A stretch of 64,000 nucleotides of DNA, taken from NCBI RefSeq assembly GCF_001896135.2, contig NZ_MPOH02000008.1:62001-126000 (forward strand). The letters are read 5' to 3'. Every line of letters begins with the position of its first letter. The stretch's first letter is position 1. Below are positions 36,494-45,101 of the stretch, one piece after another. Source of the stretch: Streptomyces phaeoluteigriseus (GTDB taxonomy: Bacteria; Actinomycetota; Actinomycetes; Streptomycetales; Streptomycetaceae). A model generated the notes under the pieces. That model was not told the origin of the DNA. It saw nothing but the letters and a program-made list of their open reading frames with translations, and ran no database searches. The position numbers and the translations under genes were made by a program.

Positions 36494-36754
36494 TCAACTG
36501 CGGGCGGCGGCGGCCTCGAAGGCCTCCAGCAGGCGGCGACCGCCCCCGCCGACTGCGTACACGGCGGCGCCGATCATCCCGCACCCGGCGAGGAGGACAA
36601 GCACCTGGCGCACGGGCATGCCGACGACGGCGAGCCCTGCGTCGAGCAGGGGGAAGACACTGACGCCGAAAGCCTGCGCGGCGCTCCCGGCACGGCACCC
36701 AGCGGTCCCGGCCCCGGCGTTCCGGGCAGGGACGCAGAGGGACGAGGACCTCGC
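36494..36754 (-). pseudogene. Decayed membrane-protein fragment upstream of the XRE remnant
   Basis: The minus-strand frame reads AAQAFGVSVFPLLDAGLAVV, then MPVRQVLVLLAGCGMIGAAV and ends EAFEAAAARS at 36494, 15 bp before the XRE start. It includes one hydrophobic segment. The frame has no start codon upstream, other than the internal ATG at 36619, which would give 41 residues. Confidence 0.4.
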
Positions 36755-37714
36755 TCAGCCGCCCGTGAAGTACGAGGGCGGGCGGACTCGCATGGTGCTG
36801 GCGAGCTTTCGCAGAACAGCGCTGCTCACCGGGGGCGTGCGGGCTTGGAGGACGGCGACAGTGTCACCGACCCGCGTGAAGTACTGGACGTAGTCGTAGT
36901 TCGACCACCGCCACACCCCGGGGGCCACCGGACTGCAGGCGGGTGACGGCACAGGGTAGACGTTGGTGAGTGCGGCGCAGTGGGAGGGAGGGGTGAAACC
37001 CGGCTGTATGGGGCCGACGGTCACCTGGATCTCCTGACGGAGTTCGTCCGTGGTGTTCGCGCCCTTGCCCAGGCTGTCGGGTGAGATCCGGTAGTAGAAG
37101 GTCACCTCGTGTGTGGCTGTCGATCCGGTGGTGCCGGCGCCGTTCAGGTGGTAGCCCGCGGGTAGTTGCGGCCCGAGCAGGGGGACGCCCGCGTCGGCCA
37201 GTTCGTTGTTCTGCTTGCTCCGGGCGAGTTGGTTGGTGGCCAGCGAGTCGAGTGGCGCCAACAGGACCAAGGCCAGGGCCACGGCCGCTCGCGGCCACAG
37301 CGGCCTGCGTGACTGGGTTAACCAAGCCGCCACAGCGAACGAGACCGTGCACAAAGCGGCTTGGACGTATGGCGTGCCATCGGGCAGCCACCGGGCCGTG
37401 TCGATGCCGCGGACCAGGTACCAGCCGATGCCGGTGCCGAATAGAGCGGTGAGCCAGGCCGGCCGGACCGCAAGGACGCGCAGGGCGGGCCAGGTAAGCA
37501 GGAAGTTGAGGACAGGCAGGAGGTAGGACCACAGGAGGGCGTGGCCGAGGCAGCCATAGCCGGGCGCGTCCTGGCAGGCGCTGGAGTCCAGCAACAGCCG
37601 CGCCAAGAGCGCGAAACTGGCCACCGCGACAAGCCCGACCCCGGCCGCCTGTGCCGCACGCTTCACATACCGCGACCGCTTTGCGACCGCCGGTTCGACC
37701 ACCGCAGTGCCCAT
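36755..37714 (-). CDS. Multi-pass membrane protein, hypothetical
   Basis: A 319-residue membrane protein. Four to five hydrophobic segments lie in the first ~175 residues (e.g. AAGVGLVAVASFALLARLL, ALLWSYLLPVLNFLLTWPAL, WLTALFGTGIGWYLV, AAVALALVLLAPLDSL), followed by a ~140-residue extracytoplasmic domain with three cysteines (SHCAALTNVY, SPACSPVAPG). Strong ribosome site GGGGAGGGGAAGAGG before ATG 37714. Function unknown; domain organisation resembles sensor or anchor proteins. Confidence 0.75.
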   Translation of the reverse strand: MGTAVVEPAVAKRSRYVKRAAQAAGVGLVAVASFALLARLLLDSSACQDAPGYGCLGHALLWSYLLPVLNFLLTWPALRVLAVRPAWLTALFGTGIGWYLVRGIDTARWLPDGTPYVQAALCTVSFAVAAWLTQSRRPLWPRAAVALALVLLAPLDSLATNQLARSKQNNELADAGVPLLGPQLPAGYHLNGAGTTGSTATHEVTFYYRISPDSLGKGANTTDELRQEIQVTVGPIQPGFTPPSHCAALTNVYPVPSPACSPVAPGVWRWSNYDYVQYFTRVGDTVAVLQARTPPVSSAVLRKLASTMRVRPPSYFTGG

Positions 37715-37839
37715 CCTCTTCCCCTCCCCGACCGGCACCAGAGCGTAGTGGAGCGCCTGGGCGGCCAGCCTTCCCCCGAGCCTTCTCCCGCCGAGACGCG
37801 TGCGCCCGCGTTGTCCACGGACGCCGAACTCTCCGAACT

Positions 37840-38289
37840 TCCTCCCGTCGAGACGCCCCGCCGTCCGTCCCCACCCGGTGCCTGTCCCAGACCGTCGTCA
37901 TCCCCTGGCGTGCCCGCTACATGAACCAGCTGCTGCGCCGTCAGCTCGAAGTCCGGCTCGCTTTCCTGCACTGCCTCGAGGACCGCAGCCGCAGCGACGA
38001 ACTCGTCTACGCCATGACCACCAGGCCTCCCTTCGAGCGCGTCAGCCGGCTCTTCACCCACCTCGCCCACCTCGCCGACATCGTCGGCGTCTCCGCCCCG
38101 AGGACCTCCCGGCACACCGTCATCACCGGCCCGAGGCAGAAGGACATGGCTGCCGCGCTCCAGCTCAGCACCTCCACTGTGGAGAACGCGATCCGCACCC
38201 TGCGCTACCACGGCGTCGTCGAGGCCCGGTACCGCAAGTTCCTCGTCCACGACATCGAGGCCCTCCGCCAGTTCGCCGCCGGGGCGTAG
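37840..38289 (+). pseudogene. CRP/FNR-type regulator lacking its N-terminus
   Basis: The plus-strand frame matches the end of the cyclic-nucleotide-binding domain and the winged helix of a Streptomyces CRP-type regulator: TVVIPWRARYMNQLLRRQLE, then VSRLFTHLAHLADIVGVS, then GPRQKDMAAALQLSTSTVEN and AIRTLRYHGVV. The N-terminal beta-barrel with the effector pocket is absent, with homology beginning only near 37840. The last ~122 residues could still be translated from ATG 37921, giving a DNA-binding domain alone. Confidence 0.6.
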
Positions 38290-38364
38290 AAACCCCACGC
38301 CCACTGGACCCCCCCCACCTGTACTCCCGCCCTGGTGCCGGCGTACCTGCGAACGGACAGCAGC

Positions 38365-38886
38365 ATGATGACCAGCACCACCACGCTGGCGCTCGCCACA
38401 AGCGCCGGAACCCTCGTGGCGACAATCCTCTCGCCAGCCTCGACGACGTCCGTGACTCGCTGCGGCCGGACACGATGGTGCTGAACACCAGCACCATCGC
38501 CCCTGCCGAAGCCTCGAATCTGGCCCGGCAGCTCGGCGCCGGGCGCCGTTCTCGAACCGCTCCGCGCCTACGTTCGTGGACATGCCACCGGCGATCCCAC
38601 CCACTTCCGCGACGCGTTCCTGCCCACCGCCCACATCGAGGGAATCCGGGGTGGCGCTTTCGTCTCGTGGTCTCTGGATGAATACTGCGCTCTCTTCCAC
38701 GGCCACTCGGCCCCCGATGAACCGACCCGGTCTCGCCGGATCGCCACCGTCGATGTCCACGGCACCATCGCGACCGCGACCATGGCGCTCCAGCACGGCG
38801 CGGACACCTTCACCGACCTCTTCCTGCTGGTTCGCGTCGACGACAGTTGGCGCATCGCCAACAAGGCTTACCACCAGCACTCATGA
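38365..38886 (+). pseudogene. NTF2-like gene interrupted by a dehydrogenase fragment
   Basis: Three pieces are visible. 38365-38410 reads MTSTTTLALATSAGT, the usual N-terminus of a Streptomyces SnoaL/NTF2-like protein. About 38420-38540, in another frame, reads DDVRDSLRPDTMVLNTSTIA PAEASNLARQLG (6-phosphogluconate dehydrogenase/imine reductase-type segment). From about 38545 the NTF2-like part returns: LEPLRAYVRGHATGDPTHFR, then HIEGIRGGAFVSWSLDEYCA and LVRVDDSWRIANKAY. Frames at the junctions do not match. It looks like a mosaic pseudogene; the NTF2-like family assignment is good, the insertion model is inference. Confidence 0.5.
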
Positions 38887-39015
38887 GGGAGCGAGAAGCG
38901 ATCCCTCGCCCGGTCTGCGCCGCGGTAGAAGGCTCTGAGGCGGCCGTAGCGACGGCAGGGACCGTCAGCGAACTGACGGGTCGCCCTCATACAGTCGGCT
39001 ACTGGCGATGGCCCT

Positions 39016-39138
39016 CTACGGCTGGCCGGGCGGCCTGCCGCAACAGGCGACGGTCTGGGTCTGGTCGGCGCTGGCGAGCGGCACTGCCGCAAGCACAGCC
39101 GCCATTGCCACGAACAGTCCGAGTACAGCTTTACGCAC
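39016..39138 (-). CDS. Small secreted peptide with a vicinal cysteine pair
   Basis: A 40-residue product from GTG 39138 with a good ribosome site (AGGAG, 5-bp spacing). Residues 1-24 form a clear Sec signal peptide (RKAVLGLFVAMAAVLAAVPL, then ASA cleavage), leaving a mature peptide of about 16 residues, DQTQTVACCGRPPGQP, with adjacent cysteines. It is on the same strand as the secreted protein gene 100 bp upstream, so possibly co-transcribed. No family recognised. Too short for routine gene callers, but signal peptide, ribosome site and codon use agree. Confidence 0.6.
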   Translation of the reverse strand: MRKAVLGLFVAMAAVLAAVPLASADQTQTVACCGRPPGQP

Positions 39139-39238
39139 TGTTTCTCCTGGACGAAGGGGACGACGGAACGGCGCTGAGGACTCCGGCCGTTGCTGGAGCC
39201 CTCAGCGCCGTACACACGGGCCGCGCCCGCAATCGCCG

Positions 39239-39844
39239 TCAGCAGTTCCTGATGCTCCAGACGGGCGTCCAGTAGTAGCGGGAGTTGGAGCTGTACGGTG
39301 CCGGGGTGGCGTCGTAGGCGGATCCGTCCGCACCGTAGAAGATCGCCCTCGTACCGGGGGTCTGATCGTTGATCCACGACCCCCAGTCTCCCCACGGCAT
39401 GCCACGCCTGCCGCATTCGTACCAGCGCAGGGCGTCGCCGTTGAATCCCTCCCGGCTGTAGGCGCAGAACCAGCCACTGTGGACCTGTCCTTGCAGGCAG
39501 GGGTCGAACGCGGCCCGGGAGCTGTCGCCGGACGCGAAGTCCCTCGGGTGCTTCTCTCCGGGCAGGGCGACCAGCAGTGTGGCATCGCCGCCGAGGTCGA
39601 TCTCGTTGAGTGCGACCTGGTTCCCGCCGGTCCGCTTCACATATCGGTCGACCTTCGCCTGGAGCGATGTGGTCTGGGCCTTCGTCAAGTGCGCCTTCGC
39701 GGCCTGGTCCGCGAAGGGCTGTCCGGCGCTTGGGGCCGAGACGCTCGTGGTGTCGGATCCCGGCGTGGCGGCGGCAGCGGTCGCCCCGGTTCCGAACAGG
39801 AGGGCGGCGGTCGCAGTCACGACCGCGAGCATGGGTATGCGCAT
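39239..39844 (-). CDS. Secreted protein resembling peptidase inhibitor I36 family
   Basis: A 201-residue secreted protein. Signal peptide MRIPMLAVVTATAALLFGTG with cleavage after ATAAAA. A low-homology linker includes a helical segment (AKAHLTKAQTTSLQAKVDRY). The C-terminal ~90 residues have four cysteines (FDPCLQG, WFCAYSREGFNG, WYECGRRG, SIRNC) and the FCxYxxxxFxG pattern seen in I36-like (Streptomyces metalloproteinase inhibitor/crystallin-like) domains. Inhibitor activity is a guess from the fold. Confidence 0.7.
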   Translation of the reverse strand: MRIPMLAVVTATAALLFGTGATAAAATPGSDTTSVSAPSAGQPFADQAAKAHLTKAQTTSLQAKVDRYVKRTGGNQVALNEIDLGGDATLLVALPGEKHPRDFASGDSSRAAFDPCLQGQVHSGWFCAYSREGFNGDALRWYECGRRGMPWGDWGSWINDQTPGTRAIFYGADGSAYDATPAPYSSNSRYYWTPVWSIRNC

Positions 39845-40343
39845 GGTGCGTTCCCCCGTTTCTGATGACCCCTCGGATGCCTGGGGGTCAATCTGACTTC
39901 AGGGTTGTTCGGGACGCATGAGCCGAACAAGTCTGAAATCGGCCACTCCGGTTGAAAGTTGAAACCTGAGTGATGTCGTGTCATGCGATGATCGCCAATC
40001 GACCGGCCCCATCCCGGAGGTATGCGCAGCTCGCGCTGCCGGACGTCATCCCGCCCGCCGCGCCCCCGGCCGACTGGCGCACCCCGCCCTCCTTCGTCAC
40101 CCGGACCATGCCCGGCCGGCCTGCTCCCGTCCTGTCCGAGCCTGCCTCCGACGGCCTACCCGAACCCACTGCACAGACCGCTGAAGACGGCCCTGGCTGA
40201 ACGTCCCCGCACCTTCCTCGTGGACGAGGCCGGCCGCTGAAGCGGATCTGATCGGTCGGCCAGTCACCCGCAAGCCGCTACGGGCCCAGCCGGCCGAGCA
40301 GATAGCCCCGCCGCGAGCGCGACGACTTAGGCGACGACGCTTA
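39845..40343. other. Gene-poor stretch
   Basis: About 500 bp. A proline-rich frame at 39970-40200 (76 codons, SRRYAQLALPDVIPPAAPP) is open but has no clear support. Nothing else recognised. Confidence 0.3.
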
Positions 40344-40410
40344 TCACGTCCAGCGCATGCCGATGGCAGACAGCTTCTCCATCCGTTCCGGGGTGAGTGT
40401 CGCGGCTCTG
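40344..40410 (-). pseudogene. Helicase-associated domain C-terminal scrap
   Basis: The minus-strand frame reads RAATLTPERMEKLSAIGMRW and ends at 40344. LTPER...L..LGMRW is the usual extreme C-terminus of Streptomyces helicases with helicase-associated domains. Only ~20 codons remain. Confidence 0.35.
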
Positions 40411-40535
40411 CATGGTGTGGTCGGTTCCCGGGACTCTCGCCCTGTTCACGGGTGAGTGTCGGAACGGTAGATCGTCCGTCGGTGCGATCGACGCCTGGGC
40501 TCCTGGCCGTGACTCGGTCTCTGGGCGCGGCTCGT

Positions 40536-41003
40536 TCAATCGCGGCTTGTGGTCCGTTTCCTGGACCAGGCGGTGGCGTCGGCTCCGTATCGCGTCAGGA
40601 GTCGTGCGAACTGGGTGCGTTCCTCCGGTGACCAGGCGATGGTGATCTCCAGGAACGCTTCTCGCTGTTCGGCGGCGAAGCGGTTGCGTTCGGCCTCGCC
40701 GTGCTCGGTGAGTTCGAGAACGGTGCGGCGTCCGTCGGACTGGGATGCCGCCCGCCGCAGCAGCCCGTCCGCTATGCAGGCGGCGACGGTCCGGCTGGCC
40801 ACCGGCTGCGCGACGCCCATCTCGGCGGCAAGCGCGCCGACGGTCATCTCGCCCGGCGAGTCGGCGATGACGTTGAGCACGAGGTTGCGAGTGAGGTCCT
40901 TGCCCGATGCAGGTGCGCGTCGCCGCAGACGTGACAGCGCCGGGCCGATCTGATCCAGCGCCGGGTCGTCGGAGGGCTGCTCGGAGGAGGACATGTTGCT
41001 CAT
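40536..41003 (-). CDS. MarR family transcriptional regulator
   Basis: A 155-residue MarR regulator. Winged helix with GEMTVGALAAEMGVAQPVAS RTVAACIADGLLRRAASQSD (HTH) and the wing DGRRTVLELTEHG. It is divergent from an amidohydrolase gene; the ~100-bp gap holds inverted-repeat half-sites (TTTGCATACC and GGTATGTAAA), so it probably represses the amidohydrolase and itself. Effector unknown. Confidence 0.9.
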   Translation of the reverse strand: MSNMSSSEQPSDDPALDQIGPALSRLRRRAPASGKDLTRNLVLNVIADSPGEMTVGALAAEMGVAQPVASRTVAACIADGLLRRAASQSDGRRTVLELTEHGEAERNRFAAEQREAFLEITIAWSPEERTQFARLLTRYGADATAWSRKRTTSRD

Positions 41004-41030
41004 GTGCCGAGTCTAGGCCCGGCCAGCACA

Positions 41031-41072
41031 TTTGCATACCATTTGATAAGTGCATAGCATCAGGTATGTAAA
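41031..41072. promoter_or_regulatory. Inverted-repeat operator between marR and amidohydrolase
   Basis: TTTGCATACC (41031-41040) and its near-complement GGTATGTAAA (41063-41072) flank a second, GTGCATAGCA-like motif. The AT-rich region stands out from the GC-rich surroundings and is the likely shared promoter/operator. Confidence 0.5.
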
Positions 41073-41104
41073 TGCTGAACAAGCTAGGAAATGAGGCGGA
41101 CGCC

Positions 41105-42319
41105 ATGGCGCTCACCGCGATCACCAACGCGCAGATCTTCGACGGGGAAAAGGCGGTCGGCGTGCGGACCGTGGTCATCGACGGCGGGAGGATCGCCCAG
41201 GTCGGGGGCGACGCTCCCGAGGGCAGCGAGATCGTCGACGGCAGCGGCGCCACACTGCTGCCGGGACTCATCGACGCCCACGTCCACTCCGCCCCGGGCT
41301 CTCTGACGCTCGCCCTGAGGTTCGGGGTGACGACCGAACTGGAGATGCAGGGGATGAACACCCGGGAGAACCGGGGGGCCATCACCGACGACGACACACA
41401 GGCCGACGTGCGCTCCTCCGGCTTCGCCATCACACCGCCCGGTGGTCACCCGAGCGAGCTGATGCCCGAAGGGTTCCGGCCCAAGTGGGACCTTCCCCCG
41501 GTGATGCCCCTGATGCCTTTCTCCACCACCCCCGAGGAGGCCGCCGCCTTCGTGCCGCAGCTCCTCGCCCGGGGATCCGACTTCATCAAGTTCATGATCG
41601 ACGACGGCAGCGTGGAGGGACACCCCGGGCTGCCCGTACTCGACAAGGCGACCGTGCGCGCCGGTGTCGCCGAAGCCAAGAAGTACGGTGCACTGACCGT
41701 GGCCCACGCGCTGACCCTGGAGGCCACCAGGACAGCCGCCGAAGCCGGCATCGACGGCGTCACCCACGTGTTCATGGACCAGCCGCACACCGCCGAGATC
41801 ATCAACCTGATCAAGGACGCGGGCATGTTCGTCATCCCCTGCGTCACTCTCAACGCCTCGATGATGGGGATCACCGGCAGCGAACTCGCCGACGACCCCC
41901 GGGTCGCCGCTCGCCTCGACGCCGACTGGGACCGGACCCTGCGCTCCAGCTTCAACCGCTACCCGCAGGGCAAGCTCCACGACGTGTACGACACCGTGCG
42001 CGCGCTGGACGCCGCCGGTGTCGACGTGCTGGCCGGCACCGACGTCTCCATACCCGAGACGTTCTTCGGAGGCCTGGCACACGGAGCGAGCCTGCACCAC
42101 GAACTGCAATACCTGGTGGCGGCCGGCCTCACACCCGCACGGGCCCTGCGTGCGGCCACGGCGACCACGGCCCGCCGCTTCCGCCTCAGCGACCGGGGCC
42201 GCATCGCCGAGGGCCTCCGCGCCGACCTCTTGCTGGTCGACGGCGACCCGACCAGCAACATCAGCGACACCCTCAACACCCGTGCTGTCTGGCGCCGCGG
42301 CACCCGCCTGGCGGCATGA
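41105..42319 (+). CDS. Metal-dependent amidohydrolase
   Basis: A ~404-residue amidohydrolase of the imidazolonepropionase-like group. Metal motif LLPGLIDAHVHSAPG (HxH), then AHALTLEATRTAAEAGIDGV (His), HVFMD (His) and the final Asp in VLAGTDVS. The carboxylated-Lys equivalent may be FIKFMID. The substrate is unknown (cyclic amide, ester or similar). ATG at 41105 (MALTAITNAQIFDG) preferred over 41072. Probably repressed by the divergent MarR gene. Confidence 0.92.
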   Translation: MALTAITNAQIFDGEKAVGVRTVVIDGGRIAQVGGDAPEGSEIVDGSGATLLPGLIDAHVHSAPGSLTLALRFGVTTELEMQGMNTRENRGAITDDDTQADVRSSGFAITPPGGHPSELMPEGFRPKWDLPPVMPLMPFSTTPEEAAAFVPQLLARGSDFIKFMIDDGSVEGHPGLPVLDKATVRAGVAEAKKYGALTVAHALTLEATRTAAEAGIDGVTHVFMDQPHTAEIINLIKDAGMFVIPCVTLNASMMGITGSELADDPRVAARLDADWDRTLRSSFNRYPQGKLHDVYDTVRALDAAGVDVLAGTDVSIPETFFGGLAHGASLHHELQYLVAAGLTPARALRAATATTARRFRLSDRGRIAEGLRADLLLVDGDPTSNISDTLNTRAVWRRGTRLAA

Positions 42320-42440
42320 CCGCGGTCGTGGGTCGGCTTCCTTCACCCTTAGGTTGGTCGGGTGAGGTGTCCCATAGGGTGGTCAGTGTGCTGCGCTGAC
42401 CGGTGCGCTGACACCGGTGAGCGCTGCACTGGCTGTGCAG
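42320..42440. other. Intergenic with hairpin
   Basis: Contains ACCGGTG (42399-42405) paired with CACCGGT (42412-42418), a 7-bp hairpin downstream of the amidohydrolase, possibly its terminator. Confidence 0.35.
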
Positions 42441-42580
42441 GGGCCCGCGTCTGGTAGCGGTGGGGCGACCAGTCGCTGTCCGAAGCCGACGCACGTCCTC
42501 TTGATCCTCGGGGCGCAATGGGAGCACAGTGCGGTCCCATCCTCCCGGCGATATCCCGGAGGCCGCATCCGGTGGCACCT
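42441..42580 (-). pseudogene. Streptomyces-type integrase, N-terminal zinc-ribbon scrap
   Basis: The minus-strand frame reads REDGTALCSHCAPRIKRTCV then GFGQRLVAPPLPDAGPC. The CxxC ... RIKRTC.xCGQ pattern resembles the zinc ribbon at the N-terminus of the same integrase family whose C-terminal half lies at 6.7-7.25 kb. One expected Cys is lost. Assignment is moderate. Confidence 0.45.
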
Positions 42581-42662
42581 GCTTGGTGACATAGACCCTC
42601 AAGCCAGTCCGTGCCGTGCCGGGCCTCGCCGTAGAGGTCGACGGTGAAGTTGGAGGAGGCGG

Positions 42663-43343
42663 TCAGTCCTCGCCGAACAGGACGATCAGCACGACCAGTC
42701 CCGCCACGCCCATCGCAACGAACAGGATCCACTGCCAGAGGGCCAGGGATCCGACCAGCAGGCCGTTGGTGATCCCGACGACCGGCACAGCCAGCAGCGG
42801 CGCGGCTCCCATGAGGAACGGCGGCAGGAGCCGGGGTACCAGCACGACCATCGCCACCCCTAGGGCGATGCAGGCCAGGCACAATTCGCGGAGCAACGAC
42901 AGCTCCGCCGGGCTGTCGTACGTCTCAGTGCGGCCGTGGGCCTCCATGCGCACCACGGCGTCGCCCCAGAGGCGCACGGTGACCGCGTCCCCCTCGTGCA
43001 CGGCCTGGTACATGGGGGACTTCGCCGGCACCGCACCCGTGCCGCGTGCGTGGCGGACCGTCACGACGTACTGGTTCACGCACGAGACCCCGTTGTTCCC
43101 GTCCCCGTTGCAGGTCTGGTAGGAGGACTTGTCGACGATCCGTGCCGCGCTCTGCTCGACGCAGGGGTGAGACGGGTCGCCCGACGCCTGCCCGGCCGCG
43201 CACACGGGAGCGTTGCGGTACGCCACAGTGGTCCGGTGCTGCTCCTCCACCGAGGACCAGCAGCGCACCACAACCCAGACCGCGGCCGCGAGAACCAGCG
43301 CGCGCAGACCGAGCGATACCACCGAAGCCCCCCCAAGACGCAA
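42663..43343 (-). CDS. Membrane protein with cysteine-containing external domain
   Basis: A 226-residue membrane protein. One N-terminal membrane segment (LRALVLAAAVWVVVRCW), a ~110-residue likely external domain with four cysteines (APVCAAG, HPCVEQS, YQTCNGD, VSCVNQY), then two or three C-terminal membrane segments (CLACIALGVAMVVLVPRLLP, AVPVVGITNGLLVGSLAL, ILFVAMGVAGLVVLIVLF). No family recognised. Start MRLGGASVVSLG at 43343. Confidence 0.75.
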   Translation of the reverse strand: MRLGGASVVSLGLRALVLAAAVWVVVRCWSSVEEQHRTTVAYRNAPVCAAGQASGDPSHPCVEQSAARIVDKSSYQTCNGDGNNGVSCVNQYVVTVRHARGTGAVPAKSPMYQAVHEGDAVTVRLWGDAVVRMEAHGRTETYDSPAELSLLRELCLACIALGVAMVVLVPRLLPPFLMGAAPLLAVPVVGITNGLLVGSLALWQWILFVAMGVAGLVVLIVLFGED

Positions 43344-43570
43344 GACGCAAGACGCGGAACGCGGGAACGCACCGGGTGACTACCCATTCGCAGACAGAGT
43401 CATATCCCCAACGAACTCGTGCACAGTAGGCGGTGAGACGTGGCGGACTTCGGTGTGGCCCGGCTCCACGTCTGCCGGGTCGGGTTCAGGTCCGCGGTGT
43501 GTTGGTGGGACAGCAGGCGGGTCTGTCCAAGGAACGGCTCTGTCGACATTCGGCGGTGACGGTGAGTCAT
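43344..43570. other. Gene-poor stretch
   Basis: About 230 bp without a recognised gene between the membrane protein gene and the HTH scrap. Confidence 0.3.
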
Positions 43571-43720
43571 GGCGGCGACGGACAGATCATCGGACACGAA
43601 ACCGCAGGCCTACGCCTCGCAGGGGAAGTGGCCACCGCCCTGAAGGTGCGCCGGGCCACGGTGTCCGGCTGGGAGGCGGGTACGACCGAGCCGCGGCCGC
43701 CAGACTCGTCCAGCTCCGGC
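43571..43720 (+). pseudogene. XRE helix-turn-helix scrap
   Basis: The plus-strand frame reads ETAGLRLAGEVATALKVRRA TVSGWEAGTTEPRPP, a helix-turn-helix of XRE type. No complete gene surrounds it; codon bias is strong. Possibly from a plasmid or telomere-associated protein family, not certain. Confidence 0.4.
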
Positions 43721-43924
43721 GCGTGCGGGTCGCGCGACGGACGCAGGGACCCGGCGGCCGGGGTGAAGGCGGTGAAGCTGTAGCGGCCAACAGGTTCAGC
43801 TTCCGGTGGCTGAGCGGGGAAAGCCGGGCGAGGTTGAGGATCGCCGAGGCCGGGTCGGCCAATCCGGTGCGCGGTCTGCGGCAGGCGCCACGTGGCCGTG
43901 CACCCCCAGTCGCCCTCCGGCACC

Positions 43925-44341
43925 GTGATCGACGAACTCATGGCCCAGGCAAGGGCAGCCGGGCGGTGGAACCTCTTCCTCCCCGACCCCACCTACGGAG
44001 CAGGCCTTACCAACCCCGAATACGTGCCCCTGGCCGAACTCATGGGCCGCTCACTCACCGCGCCCGAGATCCTCACCTGCAACGCACCCGACACCGGTAA
44101 CGCCGAACTCCTGCTCCACTACGGCAGAGACATCCAGCGCCGGCGCTGGATGGAACCGCTGCTGCGCGGCGAGATCCGCTCGGCCTTCTGCATGACCGAG
44201 CCGGACGCGGCCGGCTCCGACGCGGCCGACATGGCCGCCACCGCCGTCGTGGACCGCGACACCATCGTCCTGAACGGCCACAAGTGGTGGAGCACGGGGA
44301 TCGGACACCCCGACTGCCGATTCGTCATCTCATGGAACTGA
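43925..44341 (+). pseudogene. Acyl-CoA dehydrogenase, internal fragment
   Basis: The plus-strand frame reads VIDELMAQARAAGRWNLFLP, then YVPLAELMGRSLTAPEILTC, then RSAFCMTEPDAAGSDAADMA and IVLNGHKWWSTGIGHPDCRF. This is the middle of an acyl-CoA dehydrogenase (CMTEP and GHKWW are family landmarks). The first ~70 residues and the whole C-terminal helical domain with the catalytic base are missing. A stop comes directly after the break, so it is inactive. It borders the left flank of the biosynthetic cluster. Confidence 0.75.
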
Positions 44342-44615
44342 CCGATCCCGACGCCCCACGCCGCGCCCGGCACTCCAGGGGGAGGCGGGATGAACCCTGC
44401 CCAGGGCGGTGCGGAGGGCCACGGCCACCACCCCGGTGCCGACGGAAGTGATCATGCCTCGCGCGGCGCCTCCGTCGCTCCGCCTCGCCGTCGTCCGACG
44501 CGTCGTCGGCGTGGGGGGCACGCAACGGGCGCGGGCCGGGCACCGCGGGCCGGGTGAAGGCCGGCGGCCGGGGAAGTCCGTCGCTCGGTACCGGCGCCCG
44601 TGCGGGCCGGACGGC
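44342..44615. other. Gene-free stretch
   Basis: About 270 bp between the acyl-CoA dehydrogenase scrap and the MarR gene. No gene recognised; a likely breakpoint between rearranged DNA and the cluster. Confidence 0.35.
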
Positions 44616-45101
44616 TCAGGGGCGTTCCTCCGCCGGTTCCAGGTGCGGTTCCAGGGCGTCGGCGACCTTGTTGCACAGTTCGACGAACATCGCCCGCTCG
44701 CCGGGGCTCAAGGTGGATCCGACGATGCGGGCGTTCTCGCGTCGCTGCTCGGCGACCCGGGTCAGGAAGGACTCGCCGGTCGGCGTGAGCGAGGTGGTCA
44801 GTTCGCGCCGGTCCTCGCCGATCGTCTGCTGTCCGACGAGCCCCAGGTCCTTGAGCACCCGCAGCGCCTTGGAGGTCGTCGCCCGGGACACCCCGAGCGA
44901 GGCGCTGAGCACCGAGGGCGTCATGGGGCCGCGGATGCGCAGCAGTTCCAGGACGTCGTACTGCTGCCAGGTGACGCCCTCCGGGTTCGAGCGGGTGCGA
45001 CGGGCGACCAGGATGCACTGCAGGTGGGACAGTGCGTCCTCGAGTTCGCCGGGCACGGCCGGGGCCTCGCTCGCGCGTCGTGGACTGTCGGTTCGGGTCA
45101 T
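44616..45101 (-). CDS. MarR family regulator at the edge of the cluster
   Basis: A 161-residue MarR-type regulator. Winged helix with GPMTPSVLSASLGVSRATTS, then KALRVLKDLGLVGQQTIGED and the wing RRELTTSLTPTGESFL. ATG at 45101 is fixed by GGAGG. It is divergent from the NRPS operon, with ~650 bp between that includes a sigma-70-like promoter whose spacer holds a GTCGA/TCGAC inverted repeat. This makes it the likely pathway-specific regulator, perhaps responsive to the product or precursor; not proven. Confidence 0.9.
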   Translation of the reverse strand: MTRTDSPRRASEAPAVPGELEDALSHLQCILVARRTRSNPEGVTWQQYDVLELLRIRGPMTPSVLSASLGVSRATTSKALRVLKDLGLVGQQTIGEDRRELTTSLTPTGESFLTRVAEQRRENARIVGSTLSPGERAMFVELCNKVADALEPHLEPAEERP

